Shown here piece by piece: positions 51,801 through 61,089 of a stretch of 64,000 nt of DNA; positions within the stretch are counted from its first letter, which is position 1, and each line of letters starts with the position of its first letter. Under the pieces are notes generated by a model that made no database searches, had not been told where the DNA came from, and saw only the letters and a list, made by a program, of their open reading frames with translations. Location: positions 1 through 64,000 of the forward strand of contig NZ_NNRL01000157.1 of NCBI RefSeq assembly GCF_002252505.1, read 5' to 3'. Source of the stretch: Brucella grignonensis. GTDB taxonomy: Bacteria; Pseudomonadota; Alphaproteobacteria; Rhizobiales; Rhizobiaceae. The position numbers were made by a program, and so were the translations under genes.

Positions 51801-51813
51801 AAGGTATAATTCG

Positions 51814-53301
51814 ATGTTGCCGCAAAATCGCTGGCTCGTTCTTGCAATCGTTTCCAGCGCATTGTTCCTGATCGTTGTGGATATGACGGTCCTCTACACG
51901 GCATTGCCCCGTCTCACCCATGATCTGGCAGCCAGCGCTTCTGAAAAGCTCTGGATCATGAATATTTACCCGCTGGTTGTGGCAGGCCTTCTGCCGGGCC
52001 TCGGCACGCTGGGCGATAAGCTCGGCCACAAGCGCATGTTCATGAATGGTCTGGCCGTGTTTGGCCTCGCGTCGCTTTGCGCAGCCTACTCACCTAATCC
52101 TGAAATCCTGATCGCAGCCCGTGCATTCCTTGCCTGCGGTGCTGCAATGATGATGCCTGCCACACTATCGATCATCCGCCTCACCTTCACCGATGAGAAA
52201 GAACGCTCACTTGCTATTGGTATTTGGGCCGCAATCGCTTCGGGCGGTGCCGCAATCGGTCCAGTTGCGGGCGGTGTGTTGCTTGAATATTTCTGGTGGG
52301 GTTCGGTGTTCCTGATCAACGTGCCTGTTGTTCTGGTAGCTTTGGCTTTGTCTTCCATAAACCTTGAAAACCGCCCACTCGGCTCAAAACGCAAATGGGA
52401 CCTCGTCGGCTCGATCCAGATCATGATTGGTCTGATCGCACTTACCTATGCCGTCAAGGAACTCGCCAAGCGCGATGCATCCATGACCATTTTCGCAGTG
52501 GTGTTCATCATCGGCCTTATTGCCACGACGATCTTCGTCCGCAGGCAACTTGCAAGCGCTGAACCGCTTATCGATTTCTCGCTGTTCAAGACGAGACTGT
52601 TTTCAATGGGCGTGTTTGCAGCCCTTGTCGCATCAGGATCTATGACCGGCATGGAACTTGTTTTCAGCCAGCGCATGCAGTTGATCGAAGGCATGTCACC
52701 TTTGCAGGCCGGTCTTGTTATCCTGCCTATCCCGCTGGCTGCATTCGTTGCTGGTCCAATTGCTGGCATGCTATTGCCGCGCCTTGGCGCTGGCAAGGTG
52801 CTATGGGCGTCCCTCGCAATTACAGCGCTTGGCGTCGTGATCTACATTCTGACCTATAAGCTCTCTACCCCGTTCTATCTTGCGGGACTGGCAGTGCTCG
52901 GCTTTGGTGTTGGCTGTGCAATGACGGGTGCATCGTCCTCGATCATGGGCAATGCGCCTGCAGAAAAGGCGGGCATGGCAGCGTCTGTCGAGGAAGTATC
53001 GTTCGAACTCGGCAACGCGCTGGGTGTGACGATTTTCGGTAGCATCCTGTCGGCGTTCTATACGGCAAGCCTTGTGCTGCCGGAGGGGCGGAATATCCCG
53101 ATCATCGCTCGTGACAGTCTTGATGAAGCATTGCTGGCAGCACAATCATTGCCGCCGGAAGATGCCAGTCTGTTGACCAAACTTGCCGCATCCTCTTTTG
53201 AGAATGCTTATGTCGCAGTGATCGTAGCCACGGCTCTACTGCTAATCTTCGCGACCATTGCAACTTACATTGTGCAACGCCGCAAAACTGAAACGCTCTA
53301 A
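51814..53301 (+). CDS. MFS transporter, DHA2 (14-TM) type
   Basis: 495 aa from this start. NRWLVLAIVSSALFLIVVDMTVLYTALPRLTHDL is TM1 with motif D1; motif A GDKLGHKRMFMNGL; motif C-like IWAAIASGGAAIGPVAGG. About 14 TM segments, the size and pattern of QacA/SmvA/EmrB multidrug exporters. ATG 51814 follows AAAAGG by 10 nt; ATG 51760 is in frame and gives 513 aa, but would place the two dyads and the TATAAT inside the gene. Confidence 0.85.
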   Translation: MLPQNRWLVLAIVSSALFLIVVDMTVLYTALPRLTHDLAASASEKLWIMNIYPLVVAGLLPGLGTLGDKLGHKRMFMNGLAVFGLASLCAAYSPNPEILIAARAFLACGAAMMMPATLSIIRLTFTDEKERSLAIGIWAAIASGGAAIGPVAGGVLLEYFWWGSVFLINVPVVLVALALSSINLENRPLGSKRKWDLVGSIQIMIGLIALTYAVKELAKRDASMTIFAVVFIIGLIATTIFVRRQLASAEPLIDFSLFKTRLFSMGVFAALVASGSMTGMELVFSQRMQLIEGMSPLQAGLVILPIPLAAFVAGPIAGMLLPRLGAGKVLWASLAITALGVVIYILTYKLSTPFYLAGLAVLGFGVGCAMTGASSSIMGNAPAEKAGMAASVEEVSFELGNALGVTIFGSILSAFYTASLVLPEGRNIPIIARDSLDEALLAAQSLPPEDASLLTKLAASSFENAYVAVIVATALLLIFATIATYIVQRRKTETL

Positions 53302-53304
53302 TAA

Positions 53305-53697
53305 TCAAACTCGTGTCACCGCCAATGCTGCGGTGACACGACCGCCCGAAGTCTTTTCTACCCTTAGAAAAGCTTCCGGTCCTGCTGCGGCCAGCGCGGC
53401 AGATTCCGCGACACCATGACAACCGATTGTTGCGAAAACCGCCTCCGACGGGCTCTTGATGCGAAATGTTTCTTGCTCAAGCCGTTCCGCAGCAAAGAAG
53501 CGCAAGCTGCATCCATAATGCTCAGCGAGAGCCAACCAGACCGGTTCACTTTGTTTTGTGTCCAGTGTTGCGATCATGTCGGGCTTTGTAGCCCCCGCAC
53601 CCGCGAGAACGCTGTCCGCCAATGAAACAAGCTCCTCAAGGCTCACGCCTGAGGAGCTGCCCATTCCCAAAACAATGCGCGTTGCGTCAGAGACCAC
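53305..53697 (-). CDS. cobE: CobE / CbiG C-terminal-domain protein
   Basis: 130 aa. IVLGMGSSSGVSLEELVSLADSVL, MIATLDTKQSEPVWLALAEHYGCSLRFFAAERL and IGCHGVAESAALAAAG are CbiG_C features. CobE is needed in aerobic B12 synthesis but its reaction is uncertain. GTG start overlaps the upstream TerB-like gene by 11 bp. Its last codons form a perfect 12-bp hairpin. Confidence 0.88.
   Translation of the reverse strand: MVSDATRIVLGMGSSSGVSLEELVSLADSVLAGAGATKPDMIATLDTKQSEPVWLALAEHYGCSLRFFAAERLEQETFRIKSPSEAVFATIGCHGVAESAALAAAGPEAFLRVEKTSGGRVTAALAVTRV
53311..53341. terminator. Strong hairpin inside the cobE 3' end
   Basis: TCGTGTCACCGC / GCGGTGACACGA, perfect 12-bp stem with 7-base loop, starting 10 bp after the MFS stop. 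No clear T-tract on the plus strand. May stop or protect the MFS transcript, while encoding VTAALAV in cobE. Confidence 0.5.
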
Positions 53698-54136
53698 AGG
53701 GCGATGCTTGCTGTGCCTGACGCAAATCGTCAGCCGTTACGCCGAGCACATCGGCGATACGCTTGATCATCGCGGTTTCAGACTGATCAATATGGTTGTC
53801 CGCGCAGGCAACTCTCATCAAATCGCGCAACAACGAAGCACGGCGCTCAGGTGCCATTTCAGCCAACATGCTGGCTGCCTGCTTCGTCGTCGTTTCATAT
53901 CCGAAATCCTTCAGATACTCAGTCACTTCCGGCAATTCCTCTGCCGAAATCCCGAAGCTCTCTGATGCAATCGCTTTGAAAACCGCAATTTCAGCCGGAT
54001 GACGGTCGCCGTCTGCGAAAACCACATGAAGCAGGAGAAGCAATTCCGAAGCAAGAGCCGGATCTTCGGCGACACGCTGCACAGCGCTTTTTTTGCTGAG
54101 AAACGCAGAGATGCGTTCGAAAATGCTTTCACTCAT
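53687..54136 (-). CDS. TerB-like (tellurite-resistance-type) protein
   Basis: 149 aa, mostly helical TerB domain: LLLLHVVFADGDRHPAEIAVFKAI, MLAEMAPERRASLLRDLMRVACADNHIDQSETAMIKRIADVLG, two acidic helix pairs. No ter operon is present. Function unknown; its stop overlaps the cobE start, so the two proteins are made together. Confidence 0.85.
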   Translation of the reverse strand: MSESIFERISAFLSKKSAVQRVAEDPALASELLLLLHVVFADGDRHPAEIAVFKAIASESFGISAEELPEVTEYLKDFGYETTTKQAASMLAEMAPERRASLLRDLMRVACADNHIDQSETAMIKRIADVLGVTADDLRQAQQASPCGL

Positions 54137-54345
54137 GGGCTACCTTCTCCTGTATTGTGTTAGCAACTCTTTCTAATGATGCCCGATCCAGTAAACAACG
54201 CAAGCGCCACAATGCAACAGCCAAGGATTTTCGGAAGCGCCTGGAGCACAACCCGAAAAGCCAGAAATGCTCTAAGTCGCACCCAGGCTGGCGTAACGGG
54301 ACTGTCTGCTCTATGTTGCGCCATCTCATCCCGGAATCTCCCTCC

Positions 54346-55131
54346 ATGCTTGAATTCTTCGACACCTTAACGCTCCTTCTGACTATGGCCGCTTTCATTG
54401 CCGGGATCATTGATTCCATCGCGGGTGGCGGCGGAATGATTACAATCCCCGCTCTGCTTCTTGCGGGCATTCCCCCAGTGGAGGCGCTCGGTACAAACAA
54501 GCTGCAAGGGCTTTTCGGTTCTTCCTCCGCAACAATCGCCTATGCTCGCAAAGGCCATGTGAATATCAAAGAACAATGGCCGGAAGCGCTCGCTTCGCTC
54601 ATCGGTTCTGTATTTGGCGCGTTGCTGGCGACTGTGCTCCCGGTCGATATTATGCGCGCAGCACTGCCAATGCTTCTCATTGCAATTGCCGTCTATTTTG
54701 CCGTGAAGCCAAGCCTTGGCGATGTTGACCGCACCCGCCGCATCGGTCCATTTCTGTTTGGCGTTACAATCGTCCCGCTGATCGGCTTTTATGACGGCCT
54801 GTTCGGTCCCGGCACCGGCTCATTCTTCATGCTGGCTTTTGTCGCGCTGGCAGGTTTCGGCGTCCTGAAAGCTACCGCGCATACCAAGCTTCTCAACTGC
54901 GCGTCCAATGTCGGCGGTTTCGCCACTTTTGCGCTTGTTGGCGTCATCAACTGGAAAATCGGCATCTGCATGGGCATCGCGCAGTTCATAGGCGCGCAGA
55001 TCGGCGCAAGCCTTGCCATGAAGATCGGTTCCCGCATCATCAAGCCGTTGCTGATCATCGTTAGTCTGGCATTGGCAGTCCGCCTACTGATGGACGGAAC
55101 CAATCCGCTGCGCCAGTGGATTGGCTTTTAA
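54346..55131 (+). CDS. TSUP-family transporter (TauE/SafE type)
   Basis: 261 aa with about eight TM segments. FIAGIIDSIAGGGGMITIPALLLAGIPPVEALGTNKLQG and FYDGLFGPGTGSFFMLAFVALAGFG are the two TauE halves. The family moves sulfite, sulfonates or related anions. Start 54346 with GGA 10 nt upstream; ATG 54313 is in frame. Location in the cob region raises an uptake or export role linked to it, but nothing in the sequence shows this. Overlaps the convergent EamA gene by 4 bp. Confidence 0.85.
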   Translation: MLEFFDTLTLLLTMAAFIAGIIDSIAGGGGMITIPALLLAGIPPVEALGTNKLQGLFGSSSATIAYARKGHVNIKEQWPEALASLIGSVFGALLATVLPVDIMRAALPMLLIAIAVYFAVKPSLGDVDRTRRIGPFLFGVTIVPLIGFYDGLFGPGTGSFFMLAFVALAGFGVLKATAHTKLLNCASNVGGFATFALVGVINWKIGICMGIAQFIGAQIGASLAMKIGSRIIKPLLIIVSLALAVRLLMDGTNPLRQWIGF

Positions 55132-55556
55132 ACTCGCAACGCCACCAGCACCACGCCACAGCCAATCAGCACAATGCCAAACCAGTTGATGGCAGACATG
55201 CGCTCGCCGAGAAATGCTGCACCAAACAAGGCCACCAGCACCACCGAAAGCTTGTCGACGGGGGCAACACGCGCCGCATCGCCAATCTGCAACGCGCGAA
55301 AATAAGCCAGCCACGACGCGCCGGTGGCTAAGCCCGACAACACAAGAAACAGCCATGACCTTGCGGAAATATCGCCCGGCCTTTGCCACTGCCCGGTGAT
55401 GGTCAGGAACAGGCACAATGCACCGATAATGACCAGCGTACGGACCAGTGTGGCAAAGTCCGAATTGATGCCCTGAATACCTATTTTCGCGAAAATCGCG
55501 GTCAGGGCGGCGAAGACCGCCGACATCAATGCCCAGAATTGCCAGCTCGCCATCAT
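55128..55556 (-). CDS. Half-size EamA/DMT transporter
   Basis: 142 aa, one EamA repeat with five hydrophobic segments: FWALMSAVFAALTAIFAKIGI, then LVIIGALCLFL, WLFLVLSGLATGASWLAYFRAL, LSVVLVALFGAAFLGERM and GIVLIGCGVVLVALRV. Full EamA proteins have two repeats (~300 aa), so this probably works as a dimer. Two bp downstream of cobO and same strand, so in the cob operon. Confidence 0.88.
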   Translation of the reverse strand: MMASWQFWALMSAVFAALTAIFAKIGIQGINSDFATLVRTLVIIGALCLFLTITGQWQRPGDISARSWLFLVLSGLATGASWLAYFRALQIGDAARVAPVDKLSVVLVALFGAAFLGERMSAINWFGIVLIGCGVVLVALRV

Positions 55557-55558
55557 GA

Positions 55559-56197
55559 TCAGAACTCGATACCCTTTTGTGCTCTCACGCCCGAACGGAA
55601 AGGATGTTTGATCATTTCCATCTCGGTGACAAGGTCTGCGGCTTCGATAAGTTCATCCTTGGCATTGCGGCCGGTAATGATGACATGCTTCATTTCCGGC
55701 TTGGCGTTCAGCACTTCGATCACTTCCTCGACGGGCAGATAATCATAGCGCAGCACAATATTAAGCTCGTCGCACAGCACCATGTCATAGCTCTCGTCCA
55801 TGATCATCGCCTTGGCCTGCTCCCAGGCACCGCGCGCCATTTCAATGTCGCGGGCACGGTCCTGCGTTTCCCAGGTGAAGCCTTCGCCAAGTGCAGAAAT
55901 CGTCACCTGTTCGGGAAATTTCTCCAGCACCCAACGCTCGCCAGTATCCCATGAACCTTTGACGAACTGAACAATGCCAATCTTCATACCATGACCGAGC
56001 GCCCGGAAAACCATGCCGAAACCCGCGGTCGACTTGCCCTTGCCCTTACCGGTATTGACAATCACAAGCCCTTTTTCCTCGGTCTTGGTGGCTTGTATCT
56101 TGTCGCGTGCGACCTTCTTCTTGCGCATTTTATCCGCGTGGCGGGCATTCAGTTCCTCTTCCGTCATCGAAAGAAGTTTCGCAGATTTCTCAGCCAT
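55559..56197 (-). CDS. cobO: Cob(I)yrinic acid a,c-diamide adenosyltransferase CobO
   Basis: 212 aa. P-loop NTGKGKGKSTAGFG (48-61), VKGSWDTGERW, LCDELNIVLRYDYL and ITGRNAKDELIEAADLVTEM. Adds the 5'-deoxyadenosyl group. N-terminal ~40 residues are Lys-rich. Follows cobN in the same direction with only repeat-derived spacer between. Confidence 0.96.
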   Translation of the reverse strand: MAEKSAKLLSMTEEELNARHADKMRKKKVARDKIQATKTEEKGLVIVNTGKGKGKSTAGFGMVFRALGHGMKIGIVQFVKGSWDTGERWVLEKFPEQVTISALGEGFTWETQDRARDIEMARGAWEQAKAMIMDESYDMVLCDELNIVLRYDYLPVEEVIEVLNAKPEMKHVIITGRNAKDELIEAADLVTEMEMIKHPFRSGVRAQKGIEF

Positions 56198-56212
56198 TTA
56201 ATGCCTCCTTGT

Positions 56213-56256
56213 TAACGCGTGATCTTATCCGAAAAGTCTGCAACTTTTCGGGATCA
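56213..56256 (-). repeat. Partial palindromic repeat (R10)
   Basis: CCGAAAAGTTGCAGACTTTTCGG-type hairpin, with GATCTTATCC/GGATCA arms, between the cobN stop and the cobO start. Overlaps the cobN TGA. Confidence 0.6.
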
Positions 56257-59200
56257 AGCGCCCGGAATCAGTTTCATAAGATTTTCCAGCTCAAAACGTG
56301 CTGAATTGGAACGCGGCACCCAGAAGCCGCGCTCGATGGCCTCATAGAGCTTTGATGCGGTTTCGCTCAGTGCAGCGGGGTTTTTATCAAGCATGAAATC
56401 ATGCACCACCTTATCAGCGATATAAGCCTGATAGACCATTTCGAAATGATGATTGCCGACTTTGCCGGTCGTGGCCGCAAAGGCAAAGAGATAATCAACA
56501 GTGGCCGCAATTTCAGCCGCACCCTTATAGCCGTGGCGCATAACGCCAGCGATCCACTTAGGATTAGCAGCACGTCCACGCACCACACGTGAGAGCTCTT
56601 CTTCCAGCGTGCGGATCATCGGCTTTTCAGGTCGAGAATGGTCATTATGATAAACCTCCGGCATCGCGCCGGTCAGCTTCTCGACGGTTGCGGCCATGCC
56701 GCCTTCAAACTGGTAATAGTCGTCGCTATCGAGCAGATCATGCTCCCGATTATCCTGATTCTGCACCACGGCCTGCACGGAACGAAGCCGCTCTTCGAGA
56801 AGTCCGCGCTCGGCCTGCCCTTCCTCGCCAGCGCCATAGGCATAGCCGCCCCAGACAAGCCATGCTTCGGCGAGATCATTACGACCGGTCCAGCCTTTTT
56901 CATCGATAAGAGCTTGCAAACCTGCGCCATAGGCACCGGGTTTTGAACCGAATACGCGATAACCGGCACGGCGTTCGGCGGTCTTTTCATCGGCACCCGT
57001 TGCTATGAGCCGCGCCTGCTCAGCTTTGATGCGTGCGGCAATCGGATTGTCTTCCACCTCTTCGTCAAGCGCACCAACAGCACGCACAGCCTTGTCGAAT
57101 AGTGCAATCTGTTCCGGGAAGGCGTCACGGAAAAAGCCGGAGATGCGCAAAGTCACATCAACGCGTGGGCGACCAAGCTTAGCGATTGGCACGATCTCAT
57201 AGCCCGTGACCCGACGTGAGGCCATATCCCAGACCGGCTTCACGCCGATGAGCGCCAAGGCCTGCGCAATATCGTCGCCGCCAGTGCGCATGTTGGATGT
57301 ACCCCATGCAGTCAAACCGAACGAGGTTGGCCATTCGCCATGATCCTGCGTGTAACGCGTAATCAGCAGTTCAGCTGATTTACAACCCAGCTCCCACGCC
57401 GCCGGCGTCGGCACAGCACGGCTATCTGTCGAGAAGAAATTTCGTCCAGTCGGCAGAACATCGGGTCGTCCACGCGTCGGTGCACCCGACGGCCCCGGCG
57501 GGACGAAGCGCCCCGAAATGGCCGATAGAAAGCCTGCAATCTCCGAAGGTCCGCACGATATCACCATGGGTCGCAAATACTCATTGATGGATTGCAGCAC
57601 AGCAGTCGTCTGTAACCAATCATCAGGGCAATTCACCTTGCCCTCAACGAGTTGCGCTGCCAGCAGTTCGATACGCTCAACCGTATCACCAGCAATGCGC
57701 CAGCTTGCCGGGCTTGCAGCATCAAGCAATTGAGGTTTCGGCCCGGTCCACAGATCGGCCATTGCGCAATCGAGCGGATCGAAATCTTCACCAAGCCCCG
57801 CATCTCTCGCAATTGCCCGTTGCAAGCTCTGATCGCCGGGCAGACCACCCAGCGAAACAGGAATGCCGCGCGGCACCCGTGCAAGTGCGACCAGCAGATC
57901 GGCGAGCAATCGCCCCTCGGGCGCCAGTCCAAAAATATGCAGGCCATCACGGATCTGCATTTCCTTGAGATCGCAGAGATATGCATCGAGCTTTTGCAGC
58001 GCCATGTCTTCATCGTCATGGGCATGGATGCCCGCATCACGATCAAGACCGACATCGCGCACCAGATCGAGTATCTGACCTTTGAGCCGCAACAGGCGGC
58101 GCGGATCAACACCCGACGCCTCGTAATATTCATCGACCAGCGCTTCGAGATCTTTGAGGGGTCCGTAGCTTTCCGCACGTGTCAGCGGCGGCGTCAGATG
58201 ATCAATGATCACAGCACCCGCACGGCGTTTGGCCTGCGTACCCTCACCCGGATCGTTGACGATGAAAGGATAGACATGTGGCGTCGGCCCAAAGACCGCT
58301 TCTGGATAACAGTTTTCCGACAAAGCCAGCGCCTTGCCCGGCAGCCATTCCAGATTGCCATGCTTGCCCATGTGCACAATGGCACCGACCTCTGCCACAT
58401 CACGCAAGTAGGCGTAGAAGGCAATATAGCCGTGCGGCGGCACCAGATCAGGTGAGTGATAGGTTTCTTTCGGATCGATATTGTACCCGCGCGCAGGCTG
58501 GATACCGACATACGTTTCACCAAGGCGCATGAGCGGCAATGCGAAGGCATCAAGCTCATGTGTAAAATATGGATCGTTCTCCGGCACGCCCCAGCGTGCG
58601 GTCACTTCATCTTGAATCACATTGGGAAGCGTTTCAAAGAAGCGCTTGTATTGATTCAGGGAAATGGTTTCGCGGATTTCGCGTCCATCGCGTGCGGCAT
58701 TGGTTGGCCCAGCCATGAGCTGGCGCATCAGGGCATCGCTATCGGCTGGAATATCACCGACTACATAGCCCTCACCTTTCATAGCACGCAGCACTTCGAC
58801 AGTTCCAGCAGGCGTATCAAGCCCGACACCATTGCCAAGCCGCCCGTCGCGATTTGGATAATTGGCAAGGATAAGCGCAATACGGCGCTCTTGCGGCTCC
58901 TTGCGCCTCAGCCGGACCCAGCGCGCGGCAAGCTCCGCCACGAATGCCACGCGGCCCTCATCCGGCTCGTGCGTGACGATATTCGCTTCGACCGATGCAT
59001 CGAATTGTTTGGCCGATTTGAAGGACACCGCACGAGAAAGCACACGCCCGTCGACTTCCGGAAGTGCCACATTCATCGCCAGATCACGTGCGAGCAGACC
59101 CTGCTGCGATGTTTCCCATACAGCCTTTGGCGTGCCTGAGAAAATCACCTGCAGAACCATGTTGCCACGTTTATCAAGTACAGTTGGCTTGCGTTCTGCT

Positions 59201-60033
59201 CCTGGTGATGAAATGGCAAAACCGGTAGCATTCAGCACGATATCCGGTGTGCAATCTTCAAACACACCGTCGACCACGGCAGCTGAAAGCCGGTCTTTGA
59301 GACTTGAAACGAAAATCGGCAGCGGGTTGAGACCTTGCGCCTTCAAGCCATCAATCAACGCTTCCACTGGCTGCGTCTGACCACTTTGCACCAACGCACG
59401 ATAAAAGACGATTGCAGCAACGGGGCCGTCAGCATCCGGCCAATGATTTTTGATGCTATCAAGCGACGACATCGTATCACCCGGCCACCACAAACCGGCC
59501 TTCAACAAGGGCGCTGCTTCTTCCGGCTTTTCCAAGCCAGAAATCATTGCAGCGCAATAGCTGAGGAAAGCACTCGTATTCGCCGCTCCGCCTTCGATCA
59601 GATAATGCCAAAGCGCCTCGCGCTCGCTGACAGGCACATTGGAAAATCTGTCCAGACCATGATCCGGTTTGTCGTCGCCCGGCAGCACGGCAATCTTTGC
59701 CCCATGCGCAAGCGCAGAAGCATGCAGTGCCTCAAGCCCATAAGGCCAGTAGGTTTCACCACCAATGATACGCACCACGATCAGCTTCGCGTGACGCGCC
59801 GTGCGCTCCACATAGGTATCCACTGACATCGGATGGGTAAGGCTTAGAAAATTGGCGAGTCTTAGACTTGGCCTCAGACTTGGCCCGCCCTGCCCAAGCT
59901 TATGCGCTTGAGCAAGACTAGCCAGCTCCGTATCGGCAGCGGAAAGGAATAATATATCGCCTGGCGTCTGGCCGAGGTCGACGGCCTCATTGCCGTCGCT
60001 GATCGTTCCTTTCTGGGCAAGCAATAAGTGCAT
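56254..60033 (-). CDS. cobN: Aerobic cobaltochelatase subunit CobN
   Basis: 1259 aa, the large subunit that, with CobS and CobT, inserts cobalt into hydrogenobyrinate a,c-diamide at the cost of ATP. Recognisable segments: LANYPNRDGRLGNGVGLDTPAGTVEVLRAM, VHMGKHGNLEWLPGKALALSENCYPEA, VSLGGLPGDQSLQRAI, GPSGAPTRGRPDVLPTGRNFF and LEEELSRVVRGRAANPKWI. CobS and CobT genes are not in this window. The start overlaps the cobW stop by one base (TAATG). Confidence 0.97.
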   Translation of the reverse strand: MHLLLAQKGTISDGNEAVDLGQTPGDILFLSAADTELASLAQAHKLGQGGPSLRPSLRLANFLSLTHPMSVDTYVERTARHAKLIVVRIIGGETYWPYGLEALHASALAHGAKIAVLPGDDKPDHGLDRFSNVPVSEREALWHYLIEGGAANTSAFLSYCAAMISGLEKPEEAAPLLKAGLWWPGDTMSSLDSIKNHWPDADGPVAAIVFYRALVQSGQTQPVEALIDGLKAQGLNPLPIFVSSLKDRLSAAVVDGVFEDCTPDIVLNATGFAISSPGAERKPTVLDKRGNMVLQVIFSGTPKAVWETSQQGLLARDLAMNVALPEVDGRVLSRAVSFKSAKQFDASVEANIVTHEPDEGRVAFVAELAARWVRLRRKEPQERRIALILANYPNRDGRLGNGVGLDTPAGTVEVLRAMKGEGYVVGDIPADSDALMRQLMAGPTNAARDGREIRETISLNQYKRFFETLPNVIQDEVTARWGVPENDPYFTHELDAFALPLMRLGETYVGIQPARGYNIDPKETYHSPDLVPPHGYIAFYAYLRDVAEVGAIVHMGKHGNLEWLPGKALALSENCYPEAVFGPTPHVYPFIVNDPGEGTQAKRRAGAVIIDHLTPPLTRAESYGPLKDLEALVDEYYEASGVDPRRLLRLKGQILDLVRDVGLDRDAGIHAHDDEDMALQKLDAYLCDLKEMQIRDGLHIFGLAPEGRLLADLLVALARVPRGIPVSLGGLPGDQSLQRAIARDAGLGEDFDPLDCAMADLWTGPKPQLLDAASPASWRIAGDTVERIELLAAQLVEGKVNCPDDWLQTTAVLQSINEYLRPMVISCGPSEIAGFLSAISGRFVPPGPSGAPTRGRPDVLPTGRNFFSTDSRAVPTPAAWELGCKSAELLITRYTQDHGEWPTSFGLTAWGTSNMRTGGDDIAQALALIGVKPVWDMASRRVTGYEIVPIAKLGRPRVDVTLRISGFFRDAFPEQIALFDKAVRAVGALDEEVEDNPIAARIKAEQARLIATGADEKTAERRAGYRVFGSKPGAYGAGLQALIDEKGWTGRNDLAEAWLVWGGYAYGAGEEGQAERGLLEERLRSVQAVVQNQDNREHDLLDSDDYYQFEGGMAATVEKLTGAMPEVYHNDHSRPEKPMIRTLEEELSRVVRGRAANPKWIAGVMRHGYKGAAEIAATVDYLFAFAATTGKVGNHHFEMVYQAYIADKVVHDFMLDKNPAALSETASKLYEAIERGFWVPRSNSARFELENLMKLIPGA

Positions 60034-61085
60034 TACGAAACAGCGTCTTTCACGGCTTTGGTGACTGCCTGCTCATCGAGCTCATGCAGACCAATGACGA
60101 CAAGACGCGTATTGCGCACTTCATCTTTGCCCCATGGGCGGTCGAAATAATGCTCAATACGCGGACCAACGGCCTGCACAACCAGACGCATCGGCTTACC
60201 CGGCACGTCGACAAAGCCCTTGAGACGCAGAACATCATGTTCCGCAATCACGGCCTTAAGCTTCTCGGTAAATGCCTTCGGATCGGCAACAGAGCCTGCT
60301 TCAACGACAAAGCTTTCAAACTCGTCGTGATCATGCTCATGGCCATCAGCATGATGGATTTCATGATGCGACTTGCGGTTGGCAATATCGTCTTCCGTAC
60401 CCACGCCAAGACCGAGCAGCACATCGGCACCAAGCTTGCCGAAACTTGCAGGCACCATATTGACGCGGCGTGTTGAGCGTTCAGCCACATCGGCCTTCAC
60501 GCTATCGAGTTTCGATGGATCAACGAGATCGGCCTTATTCAGAACGATAAGGTCGGCCGCATGAATCTGATCCTCAAAAAGTTCCTCTAAAGGGCTTTCA
60601 TGATCAAGAGATTCATCCGCTGCACGCTGTGCATCGACCTTGTCGTGATCGTCAGCAAAGCGACCTTCGGCAACGGCGGCTGCATCAATCACAGTCACCA
60701 CACCGTCAACCGTAACCTGCGTCTTGATTTCAGGCCAGTTGAAGGCTGCGACCAGCGGCTGTGGCAGCGCCAGACCCGACGTTTCAATCACGATATGATC
60801 AGGACGATCCGCACGGTCGAGAAGTTTGGTCATGGTCGGAATGAAATCATCGGCAACAGTGCAGCAAATGCAACCATTGTTGAGTTCGATCACGTCTTCC
60901 TCACGGCAGCTTTCGATACCACAACCTTTCAGAATTCCGCCATCGACGCCCAAATCGCCGAACTCATTGATGATGAGCGCAATACGCTTGCCATTGGCGT
61001 TTTCCAGCAGATTGCGGATCATTGTCGTCTTGCCGGAACCTAAGAAGCCGGTGATCACAGTTGCCGGAATTTTTTGTCCCTGCAT
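60033..61085 (-). CDS. cobW: CobW-type GTPase metallochaperone
   Basis: 350 aa G3E GTPase. P-loop TGFLGSGKT (12-20), metal motif GCICC (71-75), ETSGLALPQPL and NKADLVDPSKL for guanine. A His/Asp-rich stretch HHEIHHADGHEHDHDEF near 240 would bind cobalt or zinc. Likely delivers Co(II) to CobN; the genes overlap. Upstream is cobP with a 4-bp gap. Confidence 0.95.
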   Translation of the reverse strand: MQGQKIPATVITGFLGSGKTTMIRNLLENANGKRIALIINEFGDLGVDGGILKGCGIESCREEDVIELNNGCICCTVADDFIPTMTKLLDRADRPDHIVIETSGLALPQPLVAAFNWPEIKTQVTVDGVVTVIDAAAVAEGRFADDHDKVDAQRAADESLDHESPLEELFEDQIHAADLIVLNKADLVDPSKLDSVKADVAERSTRRVNMVPASFGKLGADVLLGLGVGTEDDIANRKSHHEIHHADGHEHDHDEFESFVVEAGSVADPKAFTEKLKAVIAEHDVLRLKGFVDVPGKPMRLVVQAVGPRIEHYFDRPWGKDEVRNTRLVVIGLHELDEQAVTKAVKDAVS

Positions 61086-61089
61086 AAAA

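Noticed and set aside
58456-59139. 227-aa plus-strand ORF opposite cobN
   Set aside because: Antisense shadow of a well-recognised gene; no start signal or domain.
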